The translations under genes were made by a program, and so were the position numbers. The notes below the pieces were generated by a model. That model had not been told where the DNA came from, ran no database searches, and worked only from the letters and a program-made list of their open reading frames with translations. Below, in pieces: positions 1 through 8,329 of a stretch of 64,000 nt of DNA; the stretch's first letter is position 1, and every line of letters starts with the position of its first letter. The stretch comes from Acidobacteriota bacterium (GTDB lineage: Bacteria > Acidobacteriota > Vicinamibacteria > Vicinamibacterales > 2-12-FULL-66-21). The stretch covers positions 49,598 through 113,597 of the forward strand of contig JACPDI010000009.1 of assembly GCA_016184105.1 (NCBI GenBank). The letters are read 5' to 3'.

Positions 1-1
1 T

Positions 2-292
2 GTGCGCCGCCGGCGCCTTGCTGCCGCCCTGACCGGCGCGCTCGTGGGCGCGCTGCTCGTACCTCGAGCCACGTCCGTGCTCTTCCCGGAGACAGACGCG
101 CCCCTGCGCCGCGGAGCGTCGACCGAGCGCCTCGCCAGGCTCTTCGAGGAACACGGCTTCATGGTGGAGCGCGGCCCCGCCGGTACCGCGACGGTGTTCC
201 TGGGCGCCGGCACGTCGGGGCGCCCGGTGATCGTGTTCATGACCGAGGATGACATCATCCGCGCGAACTCGCCGCTGACCTCAGTTGAGTGA
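2..292 (+). CDS. hypothetical exported protein (possibly 5'-truncated by window edge)
   Basis: A 96-residue frame that starts with GTG at base 2 and ends with TGA just before the next gene. The N-terminus has several arginines followed by a short hydrophobic alanine/leucine stretch (about residues 7-20), compatible with a signal peptide or membrane anchor. The rest is a soluble domain with no motif I recognise. It stops 15 bases before the LVIVD-repeat gene and may share its transcript. Because the reading frame is open to the window edge, the true start may lie upstream. Function unknown. Confidence 0.5.
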   Translation: MRRRRLAAALTGALVGALLVPRATSVLFPETDAPLRRGASTERLARLFEEHGFMVERGPAGTATVFLGAGTSGRPVIVFMTEDDIIRANSPLTSVE

Positions 293-307
293 CAGGAGAT
301 ATCCGCG

Positions 308-1819
308 ATGAGGAGCCGCAGTCTGAGAACGGGCGTCCTGGCAGCAGCCGTCACCGGCTGCGCGATCTGGCTCACGGTCGAACCGGTGACCACCCAGCAG
401 TCGCCGGTCAGCCAAGAGGAGATCTACGGCCAGCAGGCGTTTCCCCACGCGCAGAAGAAGCCGAACATCAAGTGGGACGGCCCCCGGCGGATGCAGCCGG
501 AGGGGAAGAACATCAGGCTCGTCGGCTGGACCGATCTGAACGGTCACCCCGACGGTGAGCAGATCGCCACGAAGGTGATCAACGGGCGCGACTACGCCTT
601 CTACGGCCATTACTGGAGCCAGGGCGTCAGCATCGTCGATGTCACGGATCCCACCAGACCGGAAGTCGTGTCGTTTATCAAGAATCGCGATCCGCTGGGG
701 CACTACACGAAGGTGCTCGTCAACCACAAGAACATCCTGATGATGCCGATCGGCATCCTCAACGAGCTGGACCAGCCGCTGCGGAAGCCGCTGAAGGACC
801 ACGGGGTCGTCTTTTATGACGTCAACGATCCCAGGAACCCCAGGTTCCTGTCGTTCTATCGCACCGGGCCCGGTGCGATCACGGAGAAGAACCACGGCGT
901 TCACTACAGCTGGTTCGTCGACGACCATGCGTACATCTCGGCGGTCGTGGAGGGCTACAGCGGGACGATCTTCATGATCCTCGATGCCTCGGACCCGAGG
1001 AACCCGAAAGAGGTCGGGCGCTGGCACTACCCGGGTCAGCACACGGCGGCAGGCGAGAAGCTCGAGCCCGGCTTCGAGGGCATCTGGGCGCACGGCGCGA
1101 TGACCAATCGCGACGCGACCCTTGGCTTCTACTGCGTGTTGAGCGACCCGCCCGGCGGCGTCAACATTCTCGACATCCGCGACAAGTCGAAGCCGACGCT
1201 GCTCAGCCGCCTCGACATGAGCCCGCCGATGATCGACGACTACTTCGGCGTCCACAACGTCGTGACCATGGATACGCGCGGCATCATGGCGATGATGCAT
1301 GAGGCCGGCGGCCCGCCGCGCGCGCGAGCGCAGCGTACCGGGTGGGTCGTGGACATCAAGGATCCGAAGAACCCGGTGATTCTCTCGGTGCTGCCGATCC
1401 CACAGGGCTTCGATCTGAGCGTACCCGCGCGGTTCGGCGCGCACAACGCTCACGAGAACCAGCCGGGGTCCCTCATGGACGACTACATGTTCTACGTCAG
1501 CTGGTTCCGCGGGGGGCTGCGTATCTTCGATCTGTCCGACCCGAAGCACCCGGTCGAAGCCGGGTACTTCCTGCCGCCCGACCCGAAGTACCGGATTGAC
1601 GCGCGCACCTGGAGTGGCAAGCCTGGAGACCCGGACGGCTCCGAGTTGTCGTCGCTGAACCACGTGCACGTCGATCAGCGCGGGCTGATCTACCTCAGCG
1701 GCTACAACGACGGCCTCTACATCGTCGAGTACACCGGGCCGAGACCGGAGGGATCGCGCAAGGCGCTCGAGGAAGCCAGGAGGCAGCGCGAGCAGGCCAT
1801 CGCCGCCGCGCGGCGGTAG
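308..1819 (+). CDS. LVIVD-repeat beta-propeller protein, exported
   Basis: A 503-residue protein beginning with an N-terminal hydrophobic segment (about residues 9-27) typical of export. The body carries at least six copies of a short repeat of the form 'xhhDhxDPxxPxxhxxh' (for example VSIVDVTDPTRPEVV, FYDVNDPRNPRFL, RIFDLSDPKHPVEA). This is the LVIVD repeat that builds beta-propellers in secreted bacterial and archaeal proteins. An AGGAG at 293-297 supports the ATG start. It likely folds as a periplasmic or surface propeller; no catalytic residues can be assigned. The C-terminus is a charged Glu/Arg/Ala helix. Family call is good, function unknown. Confidence 0.85.
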   Translation: MRSRSLRTGVLAAAVTGCAIWLTVEPVTTQQSPVSQEEIYGQQAFPHAQKKPNIKWDGPRRMQPEGKNIRLVGWTDLNGHPDGEQIATKVINGRDYAFYGHYWSQGVSIVDVTDPTRPEVVSFIKNRDPLGHYTKVLVNHKNILMMPIGILNELDQPLRKPLKDHGVVFYDVNDPRNPRFLSFYRTGPGAITEKNHGVHYSWFVDDHAYISAVVEGYSGTIFMILDASDPRNPKEVGRWHYPGQHTAAGEKLEPGFEGIWAHGAMTNRDATLGFYCVLSDPPGGVNILDIRDKSKPTLLSRLDMSPPMIDDYFGVHNVVTMDTRGIMAMMHEAGGPPRARAQRTGWVVDIKDPKNPVILSVLPIPQGFDLSVPARFGAHNAHENQPGSLMDDYMFYVSWFRGGLRIFDLSDPKHPVEAGYFLPPDPKYRIDARTWSGKPGDPDGSELSSLNHVHVDQRGLIYLSGYNDGLYIVEYTGPRPEGSRKALEEARRQREQAIAAARR

Positions 1820-1841
1820 GACGGCGCACGAGGAGGCGGCT

Positions 1842-2477
1842 GTGGACCGTCGGCGATTGTCGAGAAGGCGGCGGCGGGCGCCGCGCCAGGACGGTGGACT
1901 TCCACGCCCACTGCGTGGTGCCCGGTATCAGGGAGATGCTCGGTGAGACGACGCCGCCGGACAGCCCGCTGCTGATGGGTCCACGGCGGCTCGAAGCGAT
2001 GGATAGGCAGGGGATCGACCTCGAGATCCTCAGCATCAATCCGTTCTGGTACCGCGCCGATCGCGATCTCGCGCGCAAGCTGATCACGACACAGAACGAA
2101 AAGCTCGCGCAGCTCTGCGCGGCGCATCCCGGCCGGTTCGCCGCGCTCGCCGCCGTGGCGCTGCAGCATCCCGACCTTGCGGCCGAGCAGCTTCAGCAGG
2201 CCATGAAGGCATTCGGTCTCGGCGGCGCCTCGGTCCCGGCTGAAGGGCAACGGCGTTCTGGGCAACGTGATCGGCAACCCCCTGGAGACCACCATCGCGC
2301 TCTCTCACCTGATCTTCGAAGGGACGCTGGACCGGTTTCCGGGCCTGAAGATTTGCGCGGCGCACGGCGGGGGGTACCTCCCAGGAACACGTCCTCGGCA
2401 CGCCGGGCCTCAGCGCCGACGACCGCCGCGCGATTCTCGGCGGCAACGCCGCGCGCCTGCTGAACCTGGCGCCGTAA
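1842..2477 (+). pseudogene. decayed metal-dependent amidohydrolase (ACMSD-like, Amidohydrolase_2)
   Basis: Fragments of one amidohydrolase lie in different frames. A GTG at 1842 after AGGAGG (1831-1836) gives MDRRRLS..., like a Tat signal. The next frame, from about 1894, has MDFHAHCVVPG with the His-x-His metal motif and runs to LGGAS near 2230. A third frame (about 2237-2380) reads LKGNGVLGNVIGNPLETT and ICAAHGGGYLP. From about 2382 another frame gives EHVLGTPGLSADDRRAILGG and ends at TAA 2475-2477. Compared with the usual length of roughly 330 residues, the stretch after GGAS and the stretch after GGGYLP are missing, so both indels and frameshifts are present. It cannot encode a working enzyme. 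Confidence 0.8.
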
Positions 2478-2489
2478 GCCGGCGCTCGT

Positions 2490-3530
2490 CTACGTGAAGT
2501 CGGCGAAGTACGGAATCGCGCGGAGCGCCAGGGCGAGGACGATCAGCAGGAGGGCCGGGATCGCGAACCACGCGAACGCCGGGGCGTTGCGGATCGCTAT
2601 CGTGTTGGTCAGCTTTCCGCGTTCCAGCTTGTCGATGGCTGCCGAGGCCGCCTGCAGCTGGTCGGCGGTGGCCGCGTCGTAATACTGCCCCCCGTAGCTT
2701 CGAACCGTGCTGACGAGCCGACGGACGGTGTCGGTCCCGCGCAGGTTCGCCTCGAGGTCGATCCCGATGACGTGCGTGCGGATTTCCGTCGCAGCGGCAT
2801 CCGCCAGCGCGGAGATCGGATCGCGCCCGTAGTTGTGCACGCCGTCGGTGAACACCAGCGTCACCTTGCCTACCCGCCGGTCGGTGGACTGCCGCCACAG
2901 CAGGTAGTTCGCCAGCCCGATGCCGTCCCCGATCGCCGTCAGCCCTTCACCCTGCAGGATCTGATCGTCAATCATGTTCACGTAATGCATCAAGGAGTTG
3001 TGATCGAACGTGAGCGGGCTGACGATGTAGGCGTTCTCGGAAAAGACGACCAGGCCGATGCGATCGTCGTGTCGTGCGGCGATGAAGGTGCGCAGCGCGC
3101 GCCTGGTGACCTCCAGGCGCGTGCGTCCGGTCCTCGCGGCGGCGGCGGCGACGCCGGCGGCGGCAGGCGTGCCTCCGACCGGCCCCCACGCGGGGGCGCC
3201 CGCGGCGCGCTCGGCGCGCATGACCTCGTGGATGCTGTTCGAGAGGTCCAGGACCAGCACGATGTCGAGTCCCTGCGACTTGACCTGCGCGTGCGACAGC
3301 GGCACGACGGGGTCGGCGAGCCCCGCGAGGACGAGCGCGAAGGCCAGGGCGAGAAGCACGGAAGGAAGCCGGCGGACGGGTGACGCCCATGCGTCCGCTT
3401 CACGCAGCCAGGCGGTGGCGGTGAAGGCGACGAACCGCCGGCGCCGAACGAGGCGGCAGGCGAGCGCCAGCAACGCCGCTGCCGGGAGCAGCCAGAGCAC
3501 TTCCGGCTGGAGGACGCTGATGCCGCTCAT
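2490..3530 (-). CDS. VWA-domain membrane protein (BatA/MxaL-like)
   Basis: 346 residues from ATG at 3530; the frame stays open upstream, but this start overlaps the preceding gene by ATGA and begins the protein with a normal membrane segment. Membrane helices lie near residues 9-26, 55-75 and 320-337. Between them is a von Willebrand factor A domain with the MIDAS signature DLSNS near residue 94 and later Thr/Asp residues (FTDG). An unusual Ala/Gly-rich insertion follows the MIDAS motif. It is the last gene of a MoxR/DUF58/VWA operon, whose VWA proteins are thought to act in metal- and ATPase-assisted maturation of envelope complexes. The substrate is unknown. Confidence 0.85.
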   Translation of the reverse strand: MSGISVLQPEVLWLLPAAALLALACRLVRRRRFVAFTATAWLREADAWASPVRRLPSVLLALAFALVLAGLADPVVPLSHAQVKSQGLDIVLVLDLSNSIHEVMRAERAAGAPAWGPVGGTPAAAGVAAAAARTGRTRLEVTRRALRTFIAARHDDRIGLVVFSENAYIVSPLTFDHNSLMHYVNMIDDQILQGEGLTAIGDGIGLANYLLWRQSTDRRVGKVTLVFTDGVHNYGRDPISALADAAATEIRTHVIGIDLEANLRGTDTVRRLVSTVRSYGGQYYDAATADQLQAASAAIDKLERGKLTNTIAIRNAPAFAWFAIPALLLIVLALALRAIPYFADFT

Positions 3531-4627
3531 CGGCGGAAGGAGATCGACGGCATGAACCGCTTCAGCCCGCGCGAGGGGAGCAACTGCGCGGTGCTGGCGA
3601 GCGCCTCCTCGAGCTGATCGCTGGTCGGCACGCCGGCGGGCGGCGCGTAGCGGGCACGCTCGCAGTCGCCGAGCAGCGCGGCCAGCGCGTCCACCGGGAC
3701 GCCGCGGGCGTGGCCGTTCAGCCGGGGAATGAGTTCGGCAGCCGTCAGCGATTCCACGGGCATTCCCGTGAGACCGGCGAGGTGCCGCCGCAGCGCCGCG
3801 TCGAGCCGGCCGTACGCCTCGCGGCGCTGGGCGGCCTGGGAGAAGTCGAGAGTCCGCAGGTCGTCGAGCGTGCGCTGCGTCAGCGGCGTCGCGTGGCGCG
3901 GCCTGCGCGCACGGCGCGGCCGGTAACGCCAGGCCAGCGAGAGCACCAGGAGCGCGACGGGCGCGGCGGAGACCAGCGCCAGGCCGGCGCCCGCCGGGCG
4001 CGCCCACCCCAGGGCCCGCGGCAGATCGGCTGGCGTGCGCTCGTCGCGAATGCCAAAGCGGGGCAACGAATCAGGAATCGTGCTGCGGCGGGCGATCTGC
4101 GCGCCACGCGCGCTCGTTTCCCCTGCTGGCGCCGCGTCCTGCAGGCGCAGCCCCGGCCGGCGCATGTAATAGCGCACGGGCAGGTGATCGATCTGCACGC
4201 TCTCCGATTCCACTTCGTAGGTCGCCAGCTCGTAATCGAAGCGGTAGGCCACGCCGCCCGAGTCGAGCGCGGTTCGGCGGCTCGTCGCGGAGACCAGCTC
4301 GAGCCCCGTGAGTTTCAGCCGCTCCTTCGCGAGGTCGTCGGTCAGGATATCGACGCCTGGCGCACACGTGACGTCGACGGTGAACGTCACGCGATCGCCG
4401 ACCCAGACGGCCGTGCGGCTGGCCCGCGTGCGTATCTCCACGGGAGGCGGCGCCTCGCGCGGTGCCGGCCGAGCCGACCTGACTTCCCCGACGGCGCCGA
4501 CCGAGCGATTCGGCGCCTGCGCGCGCGCGTCTGCACCGGCGCCGGCCAGCAGGCCGGCCACCAGCGCCAGCGCGCGCCAGCCGAGTGGAGCGAACACGAA
4601 GGGGGCGGTGTTCTTCATCTGCGACAT
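3527..4627 (-). CDS. BatD/MxaA-like membrane protein (DUF4381-type)
   Basis: 366 residues. A signal-peptide-like hydrophobic stretch (about 17-36, ending A-R-A-Q-A) leads to a beta-rich periplasmic domain containing a phrase typical of oxygen-tolerance/BatD proteins (VGDRVTFTVDV). A single membrane helix follows at about 215-235, then a basic, helical cytoplasmic tail. This layout matches the BatD/MxaA position in Bat and mxa operons. It overlaps the downstream VWA gene by 4 bases and sits between it and the DUF58 gene. The assignment rests on layout and context more than on sequence motifs. Confidence 0.65.
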   Translation of the reverse strand: MSQMKNTAPFVFAPLGWRALALVAGLLAGAGADARAQAPNRSVGAVGEVRSARPAPREAPPPVEIRTRASRTAVWVGDRVTFTVDVTCAPGVDILTDDLAKERLKLTGLELVSATSRRTALDSGGVAYRFDYELATYEVESESVQIDHLPVRYYMRRPGLRLQDAAPAGETSARGAQIARRSTIPDSLPRFGIRDERTPADLPRALGWARPAGAGLALVSAAPVALLVLSLAWRYRPRRARRPRHATPLTQRTLDDLRTLDFSQAAQRREAYGRLDAALRRHLAGLTGMPVESLTAAELIPRLNGHARGVPVDALAALLGDCERARYAPPAGVPTSDQLEEALASTAQLLPSRGLKRFMPSISFRR

Positions 4628-4631
4628 CCGG

Positions 4632-5513
4632 TCACGCGCGCTTCCGCGCCGCGAACAGCTCCATCAGCGGCCCGATGGCCGTGCGATCCGAGCGCACGAA
4701 GGTGTGCTCGACGGGGATCCGGTAAAACGTCCTGACGAGCGCATCGCGGCGTGACTGCACGACGGCCGCATACCGGCGCCGCAGCCCGTCGTCCAGGCCG
4801 ACGCGCAGCTCCGCGCCGGACTCGACGTCCCGCAGCCGCACCGTCCCGCTTCCGGCTGGCAGCGCCGTCTCCACCGGATCTTCGACGACCACGGCGACGA
4901 CATCGTGTTTCGCCGTCATGACTTTCAGATCGGACGATGCGGCCAGGTCGTCGTCGAGCATGAAATCCGAGACGAGGAAAACGACGCTCATCCGCTTCAG
5001 GTGCCGCACCAGGTGCCGAATCGCGGGCACCGCGGAGGTGCGCCCCACGGGGGACTCGATCGCCCACAGCTCTTCCAGGATCTGCCAGGCGCGATGGCGG
5101 GCGCGGCTCGGCGGGCTGTACCGCAGCACCCGGTCCGAGAACGCCAGGAAGCCCACGTTGATCTGATCGGCGAGCGCCGAGAAGACCAGGCAGGCGGCGA
5201 TGAAGATCATCTGCTCCTTCTTCGAGCGGTCGGCGCCGCCGTAGGCCATGCTGCGCGAGAGGTCGACCCCGATGATGGTGTTCAGCTCCCGCTCGGCGTG
5301 GGTCTCCCTGACGAAGGGCATGTTGAGCCGCGCCGTCACGTTCCAGTCGATCCGCCGCACGTCATCGCCCGCGCGGTACGGCCGGTGCTCGTCGAAGTCG
5401 AAGCCGCTGCCGCGCAGCCGGCTGGTGTACGCCCCCGCGCGCACGTTGCGCATCTTCCTGGCGGTCGCGATCTCGACGTACCGCAGCTCGCGGACGAGGT
5501 GTTCGGGCAGCAT
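4632..5513 (-). CDS. DUF58 domain protein (MxaS-like)
   Basis: 293 residues, near the usual length for this family. The core DUF58 signature is clear: GSGFDFDEHRPYRAGDDVR, then RIDWNVTAR, followed by a VWA-like MIDAS sequence VDLSRSM. It lacks strong membrane helices, as expected for the cytoplasmic DUF58 partners of MoxR ATPases. It abuts the MoxR gene, whose stop shares base 5513. In mxa and Bat-type operons this protein accompanies the AAA ATPase in assembly or activation of periplasmic enzymes. Confidence 0.9.
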   Translation of the reverse strand: MLPEHLVRELRYVEIATARKMRNVRAGAYTSRLRGSGFDFDEHRPYRAGDDVRRIDWNVTARLNMPFVRETHAERELNTIIGVDLSRSMAYGGADRSKKEQMIFIAACLVFSALADQINVGFLAFSDRVLRYSPPSRARHRAWQILEELWAIESPVGRTSAVPAIRHLVRHLKRMSVVFLVSDFMLDDDLAASSDLKVMTAKHDVVAVVVEDPVETALPAGSGTVRLRDVESGAELRVGLDDGLRRRYAAVVQSRRDALVRTFYRIPVEHTFVRSDRTAIGPLMELFAARKRA

Positions 5514-6568
5514 CAGGGAATCGGCACCGCGTCCAGGATCTCGCGCAGGATCGCGTCCGCGTCGATCGCTTCCGCCTCCGCGCGCACGCTCCGCGTCACG
5601 CGGTGGCGCGCGGCGTCCGGGAAGATGTCCTTCACGTCGTCGGGCAGCACGAAGTCCCGGCCGTGCAGGAACGCGGTCACCCGGGCGAGCGCGAGCACGT
5701 GCTGGTAGGAGCGGGGCGAGATGCCCAGCAGCAGCAGCTCGCGCAGATGCGCGAGACCGACGGTCTCCGGCGCCCTCGTCGCCCGGCCGATCCGGACGAT
5801 GTACTCCATGAGTCGATCGTCGATGTACACGCTCTCGCGGATGAGGGCGCGGATGTGGCTGACGTCGGCGGGCGTGAGCCGGCGGGGGAAGTCGAGATGC
5901 TGGAAGTTCTGGTGCAGCATCCGGATCTCGTCGGCCTCCCTCGGGTAGCCCACGCGCAACATCATGGAGAAGCGATCGAGCTGCGCCTCCGGCAGCGTGT
6001 AGACCCCCTCCTGCTCGACCGGATTCTGCGTGGCGAGCACCCAGAACGGGTCGGCGAGGTGATAGGTCGTGTCCGCCAGCGTGACCTGCCGCTCCTGCAT
6101 CGCTTCGAGCAGCGCGCTCTGCGTCTTCGGCGTGGCGCGGTTGATCTCGTCCGCGAGGAGGATGTTGGTGAAGATCGGCCCCTTCTCGACGCGGAAGCTG
6201 CCGGTGGACACTTCCCAGATGCGCGTGCCCAGGATGTCGGCGGGCAGCATGTCCGGCGTGAGCTGGATGCGCTGGAACTGGGCGGACACGGCGTGCGCGA
6301 GCGTGGTGACGGTCAGGGTCTTCGCCACGCCCGGGACCCCTTCGAGCAGCACGTGGCCGCAGCCCGTCCGCACGGCGCCGCCCGAGAAGGAATACGGAAT
6401 CGCGGCGAACAGCGCCGTGAGCAGGCGGCGGACCAGCACCTCCTGCCCGACGACGATCCGATCGATCTCCCGCTCGATCTCCGCGATGAGATCGAGCACG
6501 CCGTCCGGCGTGTGGACGTGCGCGGCGGCGGCGCTGGCGGCGGTCACAGGTGTCGGGAATTGGCTCAC
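5513..6568 (-). CDS. MoxR family AAA+ ATPase
   Basis: 351 residues from GTG at 6568, chosen because it overlaps the stop of the upstream VWA gene as GTGA; the open frame upstream lacks MoxR character. Walker A is GVPGVAKT (residues 77-84) and Walker B lies in LLADEINRA. The sensor region contains VLATQNPVEQEG, a hallmark of MoxR proteins, and the C-terminal part is the helical AAA lid. It is the energy-consuming chaperone of the operon and probably acts with the DUF58 and VWA proteins encoded on either side. Confidence 0.95.
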   Translation of the reverse strand: MSQFPTPVTAASAAAAHVHTPDGVLDLIAEIEREIDRIVVGQEVLVRRLLTALFAAIPYSFSGGAVRTGCGHVLLEGVPGVAKTLTVTTLAHAVSAQFQRIQLTPDMLPADILGTRIWEVSTGSFRVEKGPIFTNILLADEINRATPKTQSALLEAMQERQVTLADTTYHLADPFWVLATQNPVEQEGVYTLPEAQLDRFSMMLRVGYPREADEIRMLHQNFQHLDFPRRLTPADVSHIRALIRESVYIDDRLMEYIVRIGRATRAPETVGLAHLRELLLLGISPRSYQHVLALARVTAFLHGRDFVLPDDVKDIFPDAARHRVTRSVRAEAEAIDADAILREILDAVPIP

Positions 6569-7554
6569 AGGATCAGCAGCAGCACCAGGGTGCAGAAAGC
6601 GCCGGCCGCAAGCGCCAGTCGGTACGCGCTGCGGTACTCGGCCGTGGTTGTCCATCCGACTTGCCGGCGTTCCTGGTCGACGGCGTCGCGCATCGCGCCG
6701 GCCAGCTCCGCCCCGGTCACGGATCGGTAATAGCGTCCGCCGGTGCGGGCCGCGATATCCGCCAGCGTGGACTCGCTGAAGCGCGTCGTCACGGTCTTGC
6801 CGCTCTCGTCGGTCAGGAACGCGCGCTGCGCGCCCGGCGCGCCAATCGGGATCGGCACGTCGGCCGGCGATCCGATGCCGATCGTGTGCACCCGCGTGCG
6901 CTCCGCCTGCAGGCGCATCAGGCTGGTCTGCAGCCGCTGGCCGTGGTCTTCGCCATCCGACAGCACGATGAAGACCTTCGTGCTCGGGAGCGTGTCCTTG
7001 CGGGCCAGGTCGCGCGCGGCGGCCAGCGCGGCCCCGATATCGGTGTCGAACTGCGGCTGGTAGTCGTCCTGGCTCCAGTCCAGGTAAAACGAGATTGCGC
7101 TGGCGTCACGCGTGAACTGCGACAGCACCACCGATGTGCCGGCGAAGCCGACGAGCGCGACGCGGTCGACCCCTTCCGGCCGTTCGTCGATGAACGTCTT
7201 GATCTCGTGGACCGCGCGGGCGAATCTGGACGGCCGCACGTCTTCCGCGCGCATGGAGGCGGAGCGATCGAGGATCAGGATCAGGTCCTGCCTCGAGAAC
7301 TCCGGCATCCTGACCTCCAGCAGAACCTGCGGCTGCATCAGGGCCAGCACGAGGAAGCCGATGGCGCCGAGCGACGCGAGCAGCACCAGCACGTCCCGCC
7401 GCCACCCGGTCAGCCGGGACAGCGCGGCGGTGCGCGCGCCCATCTCGAACTGCCGGCGAAACCGCCGGCGGGCCGCCATGAACAGAAACCAGAACGCGAA
7501 GGCGAGCGGCGCAACCAGGAGCCACTGCGCCATGTCCGGAGCCAGGAAGCGCAT
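6565..7554 (-). CDS. VWA-domain membrane protein (BatB/MxaC-like)
   Basis: 329 residues. Two N-terminal membrane helices (about 10-28 and 52-71) precede a VWA domain with MIDAS motif DRSAS near residue 91 and a second acidic loop SDGEDHG; a last helix lies at about 306-325. This topology is that of BatA/BatB and MxaC. It is translationally coupled to the MoxR gene (GTGA). The presence of two VWA proteins in one operon is normal for Bat systems. The substrate protein cannot be deduced. Confidence 0.88.
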   Translation of the reverse strand: MRFLAPDMAQWLLVAPLAFAFWFLFMAARRRFRRQFEMGARTAALSRLTGWRRDVLVLLASLGAIGFLVLALMQPQVLLEVRMPEFSRQDLILILDRSASMRAEDVRPSRFARAVHEIKTFIDERPEGVDRVALVGFAGTSVVLSQFTRDASAISFYLDWSQDDYQPQFDTDIGAALAAARDLARKDTLPSTKVFIVLSDGEDHGQRLQTSLMRLQAERTRVHTIGIGSPADVPIPIGAPGAQRAFLTDESGKTVTTRFSESTLADIAARTGGRYYRSVTGAELAGAMRDAVDQERRQVGWTTTAEYRSAYRLALAAGAFCTLVLLLIL

Positions 7555-7571
7555 GAGCGGCGGTGCCTCGA

Positions 7572-8165
7572 CTAGCCGGTACGTCGCGTCGGCCGCTCCT
7601 GCGCATCGCGTTCGGGGCGCAGGAACTTGCGGAGTTCAGGGGGAGCGAGCCTGGGCTCCTTGCGCATCTGCGTGAGCAGGCGGCGCGTCAGCTCGTAATT
7701 GAATTTGGAATCCCAGTCCTCGGGGTTGGCCTCGAGCGCCTGGCGGAACTCCTCTTCGGCGCGGCGGAACCAGCCCAGGCGCGTGTCGGGGTTCTTGTGT
7801 TCGGCGAGCGCCTTCTGGAAGAACGCGCACCCGGTCCAGAAGTGCGACTCGAAGGTGGGTGCACCGGCTTCGGCCTTCTCGATCAGCTCGTCGTGCTCGC
7901 TGCGCTGGTACAGCAGCCGCAACTGGTTCGCCTGGATGGTCTCGCCAACGGCGCGGAACACCTGCGCGCTCATCGGCGTCCGGCCGACGCGCGCCTCGCC
8001 GGCGCGATAGTACGTCAGCGCCGCGTCGGCGTCTCCCCGATCGCGGGCGCTCTGCGCGTCAAGCGCCGGCTGCAGCCACGCGGCTGCGCCCAGCAGGATG
8101 ACGCCGGCGAGCAGTGCCAGCACCATCACGAACCACAGCGTCGCGCTTCGGAGCAATCTGGTCAT
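7572..8165 (-). CDS. membrane-anchored TPR-like protein (BatC/MxaK-like)
   Basis: 197 residues from ATG at 8165; the frame can extend to 8222 but that adds an unlikely Cys/Arg-rich tail before the membrane helix. One N-terminal helix (about 7-32) is followed by a helical domain with TPR-like pairs (ARDRGDADAALTYYRAGEA; FRRAEEEFRQALEANPED). Position and layout match the TPR partner of Bat operons or MxaK. It appears to be the first gene of the minus-strand operon 8165-2490, so the shared promoter should lie in 8166-8329. Confidence 0.65.
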   Translation of the reverse strand: MTRLLRSATLWFVMVLALLAGVILLGAAAWLQPALDAQSARDRGDADAALTYYRAGEARVGRTPMSAQVFRAVGETIQANQLRLLYQRSEHDELIEKAEAGAPTFESHFWTGCAFFQKALAEHKNPDTRLGWFRRAEEEFRQALEANPEDWDSKFNYELTRRLLTQMRKEPRLAPPELRKFLRPERDAQERPTRRTG

Positions 8166-8329
8166 CACAGTGACGCGGCACGGGCCACGGCGCATCCTCG
8201 CAGTGCACGAACACGTTGTCAAGGTGCCAAAGTGGCGAGCACAAAGACGATACGATTCGGAGACATCCGTTTACAAGAAATGACAGCGCCGGCCGATGGC
8301 GCCCGCTAACATCGGACGACAGTCCGCTC

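Noticed and set aside
281..1669. 462-codon open frame on the minus strand
   Set aside because: Antisense shadow of the LVIVD-repeat gene; it shows no recognisable protein features.
2490..8165. Calling the MoxR operon a methanol dehydrogenase (mxa) locus
   Set aside because: No PQQ dehydrogenase, cytochrome cL or PQQ synthesis gene is near; Bat-type operons have the same components.
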